DNA from: Cloeon dipterum | Lineage: Eukaryota > Arthropoda > Insecta > Ephemeroptera > Baetidae | Direction: 5' to 3' | Length of the DNA: 64,000 nucleotides | Assembly (NCBI RefSeq): GCF_949628265.1 | Contig: NC_088786.1 | Coordinates: 42,305,681-42,369,680 of the forward strand | Position numbers and translations under genes: made by a program | Notes under the pieces: generated by a model | The model's database searches: none | Told to the model about the DNA's origin: nothing | What the model saw: the letters and a program-made list of their open reading frames with translations, nothing else | Shown here: in pieces, positions 48,237-59,912 of the stretch | How positions within the stretch are numbered: position 1 is the first letter of the stretch | Layout: each line of letters starts with the position of its first letter

Positions 48237-51155
48237 ATGCTGAAGCACATGCTGACCCCCGCGTCGCCGGGCCCCCGGGCCCCGCCGCTCGACCTCCTCG
48301 GCGGTGCCCCGCCCCCCAGACACCCCCACAGATCACACCACCCCTCACAGGTAGCAAAATCCGCTCAGAAGAGTTCAAAACCCAGATTGTACAGTCAATT
48401 TTAAAATTTACCCTGAATTCAGGGTCAGGTGAATTTCAGACCCTGATGTCAGGGTAAGCAATCTATCCGAAATGTTGATTATCAAGAGCTGAAACTACTT
48501 TTAGCATAAAAATCCTAAGGTTTAAAGCAATAGACCTGAATTTCATACAAAGGCTCACCTGAACCTGAGCTCAGGGAAAACACAATCTTTTTATAGGCAA
48601 AATTGTATGGTCAAATCTTAGATATTATTTAATATGGTTGTTATTTTAAAGTGGCTTCATTTTCAAGTCGATGGACCTGACCCTGAGATCAGGGTAATTT
48701 AAAAGGTTAACTTCAAAAATGTTGCCCTGCATTCAGGGTGGGTAACCAATTTATTTATTAAACAAAAACCTTTTATCAGGTTAAAAATTGAACATATCTT
48801 ACCCTTGCATCAGGGTAGCAATTCCTGACCTTTGTGATTTTTGCCCTTGCAGCAGCTGAACCTGAGTTTGGCGTCGCACCACAGCGGGCGGCTGAACCAC
48901 TCGCACCTGTCGACGCTGTCGACGTCCAAGCACTCGCTGGGTGGCAACTCGAGCAGCGTGAGCCCCCTGGGGCCGCTGGGCCCCCCGGTGGGGCCACTGC
49001 TAGGCCCGGCCGGCGGGCCCAAGCTCGCCAACGGCGGACTGCACCTTTCGTCGGTGCCGCGGGGCCGGCCGGCGCCGCCGCCGGCGTCCGCGTCGCCGAG
49101 CGGGCCGCCCGGGGGCCACGGGAGCCCCTCGACCGGCCCCCCGGGGGGCGTGCGCGAGATGATGACGTCGCTGGGGCTGCTGTGCCTGGTGTCGCTGCTG
49201 CTGGCGCTGCTCGCGCTCGTCTTCCTGCTCAAGATCTCGCCGGGGGCGCCGGCCGGGCCCCCGGGAGGCACCGAGGGCCACGTCACCCCCGAGGAGTACG
49301 TCGTCGTCTACGAGGTGACCTTGGCGCTGTGTGCCCTCACCCTGTCGCTCAACCTCTGCTGTCTGCTCGTGTGCGCCATCCAGTTCCTCTTCGCGGTCAA
49401 GCTGGCCAGGACCTTGCACAACGCCCCCGACAGGTACCCAACCTGAAATAAATACCCTGAGCCCTGAAATGAACACCCTGAGCCAACCCTGACCTTGAAA
49501 ACATGTGCCATGATATACCTGATTAACCTTTTCTCTTTCCTGGACTGTAAATTATTTATCCTGACCTACCTATATTCACCCTGAGATCGACCCTGAGCTA
49601 CTTTTGGCTACTTAAATTTAAAATTTTCATCATTTACAATTCTCTCATACTATATTTACTTCATCTGACCTAACCCTGGCCTATTAAAGCATACCCTGAT
49701 TTACCCTGAGCCGTAAAATAAACACCCTGAGCCAACCCTGACCTTGAAAACATGCGCCCTGATATAACCAAATAACCTTTTCTCTCCTTTATTGTAAAAT
49801 TCTTACCCTGACCTTACTATATTCACCCTGAAATCAACCCTGAGCGACTTCTGGCTATCCAAATTTCGATTTTTTACTATTTACAACATTCTCATACAAT
49901 ATTTACTCAACCTGAACGCAAACTGACCTAACCCTGGCCCATTAAAGCATACCCTGAGTTACCCTGAGCACACAAAATACTTTCATGTCGAGCTCTGCTT
50001 AATTTTAAATCACTCGGAGCACGTCAAAGCCAATTTTAACCCTTTCATGAGAAAAACCTGACTATTTCTGGTCTACCCTGATCTTACCCTGAGCATTCTG
50101 CATACATTTTACATTGTAGAATTTCGGAAAAATCTCGTAAATTATTATTTTTAAATTAAATTAAATTTTTCAAAAGGGTCGAGTGCGATATTTGAACCTT
50201 TTGAAGGACCGACCACATTCTAATTTCCCGTTAAAATGTAAATTTTGAGCTGGTAAATTCCATTTGAATCGAAGATGAAAAATCGAAGGTGCAGATTGTG
50301 GAAAGGATTACATAGAGGCGCGCGGACGGACGGCTTTTATTTTGCCACACACTCTGTGAGCTGAATATTCTTACGTCACTCTCACTGACGGAGGCATTCC
50401 TCAGGCCGGCTCCCCTCCCAGGCTCCGCATTCTCGTTTTTCTCTCGTGGCCACTCGAAACTCTCCATTCGATTCTCTCTCCTTGATTCGCACCGTAACAC
50501 GTTTCCAGGCCAAAATATGATTCGCGCTCTGCCGATTTCGGCATCGCCGCATTTCACTTTTTAATTAAAATGAAAATTTTCTAATAATTTTTTTTTCACG
50601 TGTCAGCAGAACCAACAAGTACCTGCAGAAATCGTCGGTGACCCGCATGTGCGCGGTCGGCGGCTTTTTCGTCTCGATTCCAGTCTTTCTGACCGGTGAG
50701 TTAAATTATTACCGAAAATGCAAATAATTCAGGACGCCATTTTTTAAAATAAAAATATTAATTCTCGACAGGCATCATCTTGTACACGTTTATCCAGTTC
50801 CACTCGACGCCGGCGATTGTGACGAGCGTGTTCATCGGCCTCGGCATCATCTTCTGCGGCTGTGCGATGGTGCATAATGTCTTCGTGTGGCAGCGGGTGA
50901 GGCCCTGAAAATTTTTAAAAAATTGAAAAAGAAAAAAATCGAATCAATTTCCTCTCGGATCGGCAGGAGAAGACGAACGCGGTGAAGGCGATGGCGCAGC
51001 AGCAGCGGCAGTTGTCGGTGTCGACGTCCGAGACGACGTCCGGGACGCAGCTGCGGCAGGACACGCCCCTGACGCCGGCCGGGTCGATGCCGGCGGCCAC
51101 GCTCGACCTCAGCGGCCTCGTGCTCAACCCGCACGAGCTGTCCACGCTCGTCTGA
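48237..51155 (+). CDS. Four-pass membrane protein resembling TMEM221/Jiraiya, about 364 aa
   Basis: Exons 48237-48350, 48853-49433, 50610-50695, 50772-50896 and 50967-51155, phases agreeing. The N-terminal 135 residues are disordered and Pro/Gly/Ser-rich. Membrane segments follow: MMTSLGLLCLVSLLLALLAL; VVVYEVTLALCALTLSLNLC; MCAVGGFFVSIPVFLTGIIL; VTSVFIGLGIIFCGCAMVHN. The C-terminus is cytosolic-like, Gln/Thr/Ser-rich, ending LSTLV. The arrangement of four segments and the VH...R ending resembles TMEM221 (Jiraiya), but this is recognition by pattern only. The start is uncertain: ATG 48237 is the first in the exon beginning 48169. Exons 2 and 3 have tandem CAGCAG acceptors. AATAAA at 51,266. 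Confidence 0.7.
49449..49960 (+). repeat. Two-copy tandem repeat, period 249 bp, rich in forward ACCCTGA
   Basis: AACACCCTGAGCCAACCCTG begins at 49472 and recurs at 49721. Each unit carries about eight ACCCTG(A) half-sites, all on the plus strand. It lies in the intron 49434-50609. Confidence 0.75.
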
Positions 51156-51271
51156 GCCCCCGGAGCCGCCATCTTGCCCCCCTGCCCCCCGAGAACTCTT
51201 ATTTGTTGAAAGGACACACGCGCGCAGTGCTTCTAAGTTATTGTTTTGTGCCAACGGACTAAGTAAATAAA

Positions 51272-53090
51272 TGTTATATCCGCCGCACCAATCGCATTTT
51301 CTTCAAAATTCTAAATGTTAGAGCAAAGAACTAAAATTTTCTCACTGGGTTCGTTCCACTTTGACTTGCAAATTAATTCGTTTACTTTTTGCAACGCTTA
51401 CATGGAGTCTGAATTTTACTATCTATTTTGTTTTCGAGTTTCGGAGTGGACATTTTTTAAAAAAAAAACCGTGTAATTTAATTTTTATTGTTCAATCGTG
51501 CTGATTTTTTAAAATTTAGACTCCCCTCGCCGAGGTGAATCGGTTAGTGGTACATTTTTTACTTTTTATTGCAGCTATCTGTTCGCAAGCGTAAAAAATC
51601 GTGAAAATTCGGGATTTTATCGGCAATTAAAATTTATATCAGCGCCAAGGATTAGAAAAAATGAATTCCAACCAGGCTTGAAAGCAATGCTCGACTTGGT
51701 AACTTACTGAAAATAATATGCTAAATTTTTTAATTTGATCCACACGTTCGAGGGACATTTTGGCTTTTCAGAGCGAAGTGACCCAGATATTTAAATTTTT
51801 AGGCAAATCGGCTGCACATTTTTAATTTCGGTCTTGCAGCGAGCAGTCTCCCTCCTGAAAATAATAATTAATTTCATCAGCAGTTTGATTTACTCTATAT
51901 TTTTGCACACTGTTGGATGGATGGGTTATGGACGAAAGGAATGGAAATCAAGAAATAATACTATATACTGGAATAATTGGATTTTCAATCGGTCCTGATC
52001 TTTCCTCCATCAACAGGATTTACAATGCGAAATACTTTTGAATATTTAACGATGAAAATTGTATCATTCATATTTTTCACTCAAATATTTTTGCAAAACA
52101 TCATCTCAAACAAGAAGAAGAAAATACAAAAGCCCCTTAAATCAATATTCCAGTCTGAAAATTCTTTGATTTAATTTTTAGAAAATCTCGGAATGCTCTC
52201 GCAATAAACAGGTAATGAGAAAAATCCAATTATTTAAATTTTAATTAATTCTATCATGTGTCTGATATTAAAAAATTTTCTCCCTAGGCTGCTCCGTAAA
52301 TGCGTTGACTGCGTAGATTCGGGCCGGGAGTAAAACTGCTGTGCGGCGCGGCGCCACTCTTCGTCTTCGGGCAACGAAGCCAAATTTGCCGAGACGATAT
52401 CTCATTTACCTGATGGATGGCGATAGGTCACACTGTAGCTATAGCTAATTAATAGTTTCTAGATTTTAATTGTTCTATTTTCATTTCAAGAAGAAAAATT
52501 GATTTTTTTAAATTACCTAAATTTTTATCTAAATATTTATAATTGTCTGAGACTGGAAATTTAAAATAATTGGAAATTTGCTTATTGAAAAAGGTGTTAA
52601 TGGAACCAAAAGACTGCGTCGAGGTCGGCTTTCACAAAGATTCATTTATTTGGCGCCGCTTCAGATTGAACATTTTGATATTCAGGCATAACTTAATTCT
52701 TTTTTATACAAAATCATCAAAATAACACAAATAATCCAAATTCAAAACCAAAATCATTTTAAAAACGAATAAAATTTGTGATGGTTACAAAACATTTTTA
52801 CAGACGCACCCCTAAAATTTTACAGGATCTAACCTGGAGCACAGAAATAAACAGCTGCTTCCAATAATAATAAAAACACCTCTCAATTTTTTTATTCTAA
52901 TAAATTCGGTTCGAACAATTTAATTTCTTGTGTCAGCACAATTTTTTGCATTAGCAAAAGTTTAGTTCAAAGTTGTGGATTCTATATAATACTCTGGATT
53001 TGTTGAAAAGCAAAATTAATTTTCCATGTGACGTCAAATGTAATTCTTTAAAATAAATTAATTCAAAGCACTGAATTCCAATGAAGAGTG
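51272..53090. other. AT-rich spacer without supportable genes
   Basis: Low-complexity AT-rich DNA. A small GC-rich patch lies near 52,320-52,390. No ACCCTGA palindrome, no coding exon and no RNA gene was recognised. Confidence 0.5.
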
Positions 53091-53099
53091 CGTGACGAG

Positions 53100-53311
53100 C
53101 TAGGTAGACGCGCACCTTGCGACGAGAGGAGCGATGTGCTTGCTGCAGGCCAGGAGCAACGCCATCGCCAGGGTAGAACCCTGAAAGTATGGAGACTGGT
53201 AAATTAGTTTATTCTCAGGGCTGTTCAAGGGTTAATTATATGCGCACCTTTTATCTGGCCTTGAAACTCCTCCAGGTCCACGGTCCGCTCACGAAATTAT
53301 AAGAAGTCTCG
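53100..53311 (-). other. Candidate pair of minus-strand exons
   Basis: 53311-53248 has a strong acceptor (TTTTTTTCAATTTGTTGCAG) and a donor AAAAG|GTGCGC. The next acceptor, ATACTTTCAG, opens an exon at 53180. One frame there reads MALLLACSKHIAPLVARCAST and stops at 53100. Another frame stays open, so the coding frame is not settled. The transcript might start at the promoter near 58,400. Confidence 0.3.
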
Positions 53312-53679
53312 CTGCAACAAATTGAAAAAAATAAAAATTAAGACGGGAAAAACTGCAGATCAAATTTTAATTTTTACCAAACCAATTTCCTGTCCTTTTT
53401 TGTTAGCAGTGCGCTACATACTCAAAAGTATATTTATATCAAATACATCTAACGTGTTTCGTTTTACAGATTTTATTTCAATTTTTGTTTTGACAATTTC
53501 AAGACAAAAAAGCTGCCTGCGAAATTTGTTGTAGGTTAATCGACACAAGACCTGTATTTTTTTTTTTAATAAAAGTTAGATATCTCATAATTACACACAT
53601 TTTACAACCTTGAGCCAACACATATAACATGAAATTTGCGATTATTTTTCTGTTTGATGAAACGCAACTTTTTGCAGGG

Positions 53680-55145
53680 GCTGCTGAGAGATGCGGTGGA
53701 AGTTTGTTGCTTGCCGCTTCTTGGGCGCTGAATCGAGGAAAAACAATCTTCCCCACGAATGCAGATCAATCGAATTAATCGTGCGAGGTGTCAAGGAGGA
53801 GGTGAAATTTTCTGCAATGGACGATATCTGAGGAGATATCGAAAGTCAACTAGCTTATTCTTTTCCAATCTGAGATCTGTAATCGCCAAAATATGACAGA
53901 GTAATTACAGAAGATGAAAAGTTCAAAACTAATTAACTGACAATACCTCCTCAAATTCGTGCATCGCATGTAAATTTCACGATCTCCGTGACTCCGCCCA
54001 CGATCGATCCGATCGTCTGCTTTCGCGGGCAAGACTGGCGTTTTCCCGCTCGAGCCAGGACCCAAAAAGCAGCAAACACCTGAGCAGTTGCAGTCTTGAA
54101 GCCCTGGACAGATTGGATGAGCATCTTCTTTATTAAACTAATTTTTTTTTCTTTTTGGCTCTCCGCATCTTGGGAAGGTCGATTTATTCTCCAGGCAGTT
54201 TCGAAATATCAAAGGAGGAGCATATTGGCAAAGAAAAAATATTTTTTGTGACGCCTGCGGCCTCTCGCTTCCAATTTTAGCCAAAAACTTTTATCACAAT
54301 CTAAGCAATAAATCGGATATTCGGGGATCGATATCTGCTTAATTTTGGATGTTCAATATCTAATTTCTTGCTGGCACGTTGTCGCTGGAACAGAGATATA
54401 TTTATAATTCATTCCAGATTAGTTGGCAATATTATTCATTTCGTTCCTTTCAAAGGGTGATTATCCCGTTAAGATGAATAAACCGCAGCCTTTCAAAATT
54501 AAACCAAGTGCTTCTCCAGATTTTTACAGTGTTTACATTTAAGATTCCAAAAGAAGCTTTACAATGCGAGTGCACAATAAATATGTGAATATTTAAATTA
54601 TCAAAAAATGGTTGTTTAGACGTAGTCCATCATTGGATCTTAAATACAATTATTTTATGCCCTGCTCTTACATAGAAGTTCCCGCCAAAACTATATATGC
54701 CGCGGTTGGCAAAATTAATTGCGTTGTTGCAGCGACAGATGAGATGAGGATGCGGGGAAGAGTGCTGCTCGCCGCTTCGTGGGCACTAAATCGAAAAGGA
54801 GAAAGTCTGTCCCGAGATTGCAGATCAATCGCATCGCTCATGTGCAGAGGGGTTTTGGGAATTTTCTCCCGCGGACCAATTTGGAGAATAGATCGAGGCC
54901 AAAGAATTCTTCCAACTTTTACACCACTTGCCAAATTATCAGGGATTTCGGGTAGAAAATTTACGAAGTTTGTACGAGAGTCAAAATACCATATATTAAA
55001 GACATTCCATGTGAAATCTGTGAATCAAAATTGGAAATGTGCGTGACCCCAATCGTCTGCTTTCGCGGGAAAGACTGTCGCTCTCCCTCTCGAGCCAGTA
55101 CCCAAAAAGCAGCAAACCTGCGCTCCGATGAAGATTGCATGTTGC
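53680..55145. repeat. Tandemly duplicated foldback unit, about 1.05 kb period
   Basis: Four related segments of roughly 80-100 bp: forward at 53690-53785 and 54750-54850, inverted at 53999-54085 and 55045-55130. The inverted pair is about 90 percent alike by eye (shared ATCGTCTGCTTTCGCGGG and CCCAAAAAGCAGCAAAC). The forward pair shares TGCAGATCAATCG and GCCGCTTC.TGGGC. Each unit is therefore a foldback. Confidence 0.65.
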
Positions 55146-55149
55146 CCGC

Positions 55150-55940
55150 GTGCGCGGACAGAGATGGACAATCGTGAGGCAGAATTAATAAGAGCATATT
55201 CTGACCTCGGGATTGTCCATATTTGCCAACGCACGCAATGTGTTTTCTTCTCTTTCTCTCTACAAGCATAAGCCGTCTTTTCGGAATAGATCGCAGGGTG
55301 CGCCGTCCGTCCTGAGTGTCCTGACGAGTCAGCGTGATTCTGGAAAGATAGATGTTGTGTGTGTCATATTAAATAATTCTCAAACTAAAATTAAACAATT
55401 TAATTGGTCAATATTGGACCGGCCCGCGAATTTTGTTTCATAGTTAACTCCGGGATAAAGTAGAATTAAAAAAGTTCCTATCTGGACCGATTTCAATAAG
55501 AGTGCGTGCGACTTTCAAAATTTAAACATTTAAAGATCGATTATTTTTTTCTTATTTGCAATAAAAGCAATTAGGGAAAAAACAAGCAAACGCACATTCT
55601 GAAAGCTCTGTTGGGAAATTGTCCAGCACCTATATACCTTTTCCGGATCAAAGTTTGAAACGTTTTTCTACTGGTAGTTCTCACAGTTCTAAAATTTATT
55701 CCTCGACCAAACTCGCTTTATTGGTGAAATATTTCGCGAAATATTTATAAAAGTTTGGCGCAAGCGGCCATGCGATTTCCCAAGTGCACCTCTGCCAAAA
55801 AGTGAGGAAAAGTCTGTTAAAGCACTTCAGAAATAAGGTCATGTGTAGAACGGAAGGAAGAAAGATCAACGTAAAATTAACTCCTTGATTAAAAAAAAAA
55901 TCTCCCAAAGCCCTAATTTTGCACCACACAAAAAAGCATC
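55150..55940. other. AT-rich spacer
   Basis: No gene, repeat or motif that I can support. Confidence 0.4.
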
Positions 55941-55959
55941 GCAGTTTTAGGTTTTCGGC

Positions 55960-57880
55960 ATTTTCACGAATTTAACCACGGAAAGGTCACATTTCGCGCA
56001 AGGGGGGGCGGAGTTAAGGGGCGGGGCGGGGGGGCCGAGGGGGGTCCGGGCCCGAGAGGTTTTTTGCCGCCGCCCCATAGGGGCCCGAGGAGCCCCTTCG
56101 AAGCGAGCGGCCTCCCTATGCTCCTGTGTAAAAAAATCGCCAAAACGGGGCCGATCGGGGCGAAACCCGGATGGCCGACGGAGGGTCACTTCCAAACGCG
56201 GAAACAACAGAGAAACCCGCGATTCCTCCCATAGGCGAATTTAAAAAAATATATAACAAAAGTGGGCCTTTTCGAGGGTCTATCCGGGGCAGCGGGGGGT
56301 GCGTGGGGGTTGGGGGGTGGAAAAACCACCCGCAAAATTTAACGGTGAATTCAGCCAACACTGATTTTACCTCGTAACTCCCATAGCGGCCGAGATATAA
56401 AATTCGGAAGGTGCAAAAACGTGGTTTGGACAATAATTATTTTTTCGGCGGGCCCCCGCGAAGGCCCGCGAGGCTCGACGGCCCGTCGCGAACACTCATT
56501 CGAAAGAGGATGCAATTAGATTCATTTTGACGCATAGTACCGCCATCCTGCTCGAACGGTGTCGGAGCTGGAAGGGCCGAAAGGGTTAAAAACAGGCCAA
56601 AGTCGAAGCTCCCATAATATTAACCCTCGTTTTTCGAATCGTCGGAAGAAAATTCCAAGATAGCTTATCTTCAGGGTTGGCCAAAAAACTAAGGCACAGC
56701 GAGTATGAAATCCGGGTGACCTCCTCAGGGTCAGCGGTGACCCTTCAAAGTTCTAAAACGCGATTTTTCGGTACTCGCGGCCCCCCCGCGGGGTCCCTTT
56801 GGGCCCCAGTGCCCCCAAACTCTAGATTCGAGCAGGCGACGAGTTGACAAAGCCAACGGTGAGTGGAAAAGATTTTTCCGCCCCATAGCGAAAAAGTTAT
56901 TAAACGGGAAAATTTGCCCATTTCCCTCTTCGTACCTTTCGGCAGGCATATCTTCGGACCTGGGCAAAAAATGAAAAAAATGGCTCGATTATAGATGCGC
57001 AATTTATCTGCGAACATTTTAAGACTGAATTCGACCTGATCGGATGAAAAGCCTGGGAGGAGATAGGTTTGGCGCGCGGTGCGGAAGGGTTTTTCGCCGC
57101 CCATAACCTTAACATGGGAATTTCGAATTCGGATTCCGGGCGGAAAAAAATTCTTTTCGCCCGCGATTGCTGTATCACACTCTTCCGCCCGGTCAACAGT
57201 CCCTGCAAACCGATTTTGGCGGAAATCCGGGCCATAGGCAAATTACGGCGGAGCATTGAAAATCCGCGATTTGCCCAGGCTGAAAATACGCGCGGCGCCG
57301 CCGCGGAGCCGCCGCGCATTTAATCTCGAATTTGACCTTCGGACCCACACGACTGAGTGCGCGGGGGTCTGAAACCAAATTTTGAGCGGTCTAGCTCTGC
57401 CCAAATTCATTTTATAAGCGATTTTCGGTTTTTGGTGTGCAAATCTCGTGCACGCGGCAGAAAAGGAGCGTGCGGCGCGGCACCGAGCCAAACAGATTTA
57501 TTTTTGCCAAAATTCGAGTTTTCACCGCAGCGTCAACCGCGACCCCTCATTCGAAAGCGCCCGCCGAGCGCTTTAACCTGGCGTGCCCAAACGACCTTCC
57601 TCAGGGTCCCCCGACCTGAGACCCTTTCGTAGGCCGAATTTAATCGCGATTTCGGCATATTGAGGCAAGTTTGACGCTGCGCCGCGTCGACTAGCCGCAC
57701 TTCAAACCACCAACCTTCCTCAGGTCGCCCACCCTGAGCACTTTTACTGCGAGATTGCCGGCCGCAACCACTCATTTCGCTTCCTTCGTCGCGTTTAGAG
57801 TGCGTTTCCGGCGCCGCCCGGTGGTCGCCGCCCGCGACCGCTATCGGGGGCGACTCCGAGTCGGCCCCCGCCCCGAGTTA
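55960..57880. repeat. GC-rich non-coding block with G runs and diverged repeated motifs
   Basis: CCCATAG or CCCATAA phrases recur near 56,075, 56,230, 56,382, 56,882 and 57,100, often near GAAAAA or TTATTAA. CGCGATTTTTCGGTAC near 56,760 resembles CGCGATTTTTCGACTT in repeat copy A. Open frames exist on both strands because stops are rare at this composition. None resembles a protein domain. It may be an aggregation of one old repeat family. Confidence 0.4.
56002..56046 (+). other. Potential G-quadruplex
   Basis: G runs of 7, 4, 4, 7 and 6 are separated by short spacers within 45 bp on the plus strand. Confidence 0.7.
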
Positions 57881-58301
57881 ATAGGAACATCGGAGCTCAA
57901 GTGCGAAGTGCTTGTTACGTTTGTATATTGTTAGAATTTTTGGTCTTTTGGTTAAACCAATTTGCATTTTTTTTTATTTTCAACAATAAATGAACGGTTC
58001 CAAAAATTGGCGGAAAAACCCCCGCTAAAAACACTTTTTCGCAGTGCAGTGGGTTTTGGCGAACCCGCGGGCCTGTATCAAGCCCGAAAAAATCGATATG
58101 CAATTCTTAATAAAAATAAGCTTCACCTGGAAATGCAACTAAAAAGAATAGGCGCGTGCTCTGCAATTTTGGAAAGCTTATTTTAACCAATACGCATAAA
58201 TGGCGACGAGCGAATTTTCAAGCTATTAAAATTAAAAGAAAAAAATGGCTTCAATTGTTACGCATTATTATTCTAAGTTGAATAAGATGAAAGAAACTCA
58301 C

Positions 58302-58406
58302 GTTTCGAAAGGCTTCTCCGTGTCGAGCTGCGGTCAGTGCTGGCAAGTCGAAGTCGGAAGTCGCAGAGGAAATGAACGAGAGAGTCGAGCGCCGCGGCTT
58401 TTATTC
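58302..58406 (-). promoter_or_regulatory. Candidate TATA promoter and non-coding first exon
   Basis: On the minus strand GAATAAAAGCC (about 58,406-58,397) is followed some 30 bp later by a CpG-rich stretch. It ends in the donor CGAAAC|GTGAGT at 58302. No ATG lies between. The downstream gene is unknown; exons near 53,300 are candidates. Confidence 0.35.
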
Positions 58407-59912
58407 AGTTTGCGGCGCACGGCGCGGGAGCGAGCGCAGGAGCACTTGCGCTCCCTCGGATCGGATCGGCTTGTGGCTGGGCCGAAATTCAGACGAATAA
58501 TCGGTCCCGCCGACTGCCCGCCTAACGGCTCGCGCCGCTTCGCCGCGCGCATTTCCATTCGCGGCGCAAAGTACGGACTGCGTCGAGATCCCAGTTTAGT
58601 TGTATGAAAATGGTAATTATATGCGGCAAAGGGCGAGCAAACTGCCCGACAAAAGCTTTCGCAGAAACGCGGGCCACGAGCCATGCAGACAAATAATTTG
58701 ATTTGCCGGCGAGCTTTTAACGCAGAGGGGGATTAATGCGCAGCACGCGCCAGCCAATTTTCCAATTTTCCCTGGCCTGCGATGCCGATCCAAATATGAA
58801 AACAAACACACACACATACGGGTTACTGTAAATTTAAAAAATAAAACAGTTCTTCACATTGCAAACCCAATTCACGAAGCAAATTAAAAATTATCGTTCC
58901 TTGTTCTTCAGTTAAATTATTTTAACGTTTAGAAAATTTCAGAAAATTCCAAAATTAAATTAGCTTTCACTAAAATCAACCTGCGCTGATCGAAAAAAAA
59001 ACTATAAATTTCCTGAAAGAATAGAAACATGATAATATTTAAATTTTAGTCCAATACACGCGCACCTGCCTTGTGTTTTCAATCGGGGGTCTCACTGTCA
59101 GCATTTCCGTCCATTCTGGTCCAGCAGCACGCGGGCAGATACAGATCAAAAAGCATGGGGGGTGGGGTGAGAGTCCACTAAAATGTTTCATCCCCCGGGA
59201 GTGATCCGAATAGCGTCACCAAACAGGATGCTCTTTGATTAAATAGCGTTTTTTCTCCGGCCGGCATTTGTCGAACCGGTCTCATTTCATCACAAATAGA
59301 AAAATTTCATTTCATTCGAACAGTCCTGGAGCGGAAATTGAATGTTCTTTTCAAATTTGGTGGGAAATAAATTGAAATCAAACTGCTGAGTTTTGAATAC
59401 GCCACAGCTATTTTTATTTACGACACGGCATTTTCACATATCTTTAAGAGACACCGATTTTTCGTCAAAATTAAATTCAGAAGTATCTCGCCATTAATTC
59501 CTATATCATTACAAATATCCTATTGTTTCGTATCAAAAATCTTCCCCCTTCAAGTGTTTATTTTCTCGCATAGGCCTTTTTTAACCGCATGCGCGCGCTT
59601 GTGGTCTATAAGCAACCTTTAGACTTAAGAATAAGGAAATAATCTTCACTGACCAGCGTGTCCCGTTTGAGGCTATCGCAAAACAGATAATATCAAGTTT
59701 CGTTCAAATTCTAATTTTTACTTTTTCTTTATTAATGAAAATTGAAACTTTCAATGATATATTCTACAAGATAGGCATATCACATTGCAAAGAAAAATCC
59801 TGCGTAAAAATTTCAAGCTGTTCAATAAAAATGTTGTAATCGAAATGCATGTTTGAAACCCGTCTGAATTTAGATTTAAAACAAAATATAAAATTAATTT
59901 CGATTGAGGTTT
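58407..59912. other. Spacer
   Basis: The first 200 bp continue the CpG-rich block; the rest is AT-rich. No supportable feature was found. Confidence 0.4.

Larger units (their letters stand above)
2613..48700. repeat. Dispersed palindrome ACCCTGA-NN-TCAGGGT
   Basis: About fifty copies with both arms, counting arms ACCCTGA or ACCTGA and one or two central bases or a small variation. Examples: 2613, 9774, 10338, 11120, 14493, 14605, 18290, 18700, 19376, 19620, 20268, 20404, 23288, 24614, 25507, 26298, 26379, 26590, 29895, 40458, 42430, 42949, 46328, 48410, 48440, 48680. The middle two bases vary (AT, GC, TT, CG, AA). Copies sit in introns and spacers, with none found in coding exons as full palindromes. 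Single half-sites are more numerous. Confidence 0.8.

Noticed and set aside
2613..48700. ACCCTGA palindrome as an ecdysone or nuclear-receptor element
   Set aside because: Receptor half-sites read AGGTCA; here the constant arm is TCAGG(G)T with a different base order, so the match fails.
2613..48700. ACCCTGA palindrome copies as interstitial telomere DNA
   Set aside because: Although TCAGG is a telomere unit in some beetles, copies here are single, inverted and separated, never tandem TCAGG runs.
57069..57632. Overlapping plus and minus frames of 84-139 codons in the GC-rich block
   Set aside because: Low stop density at this composition explains them; no start context, splice sites or recognisable protein pattern.
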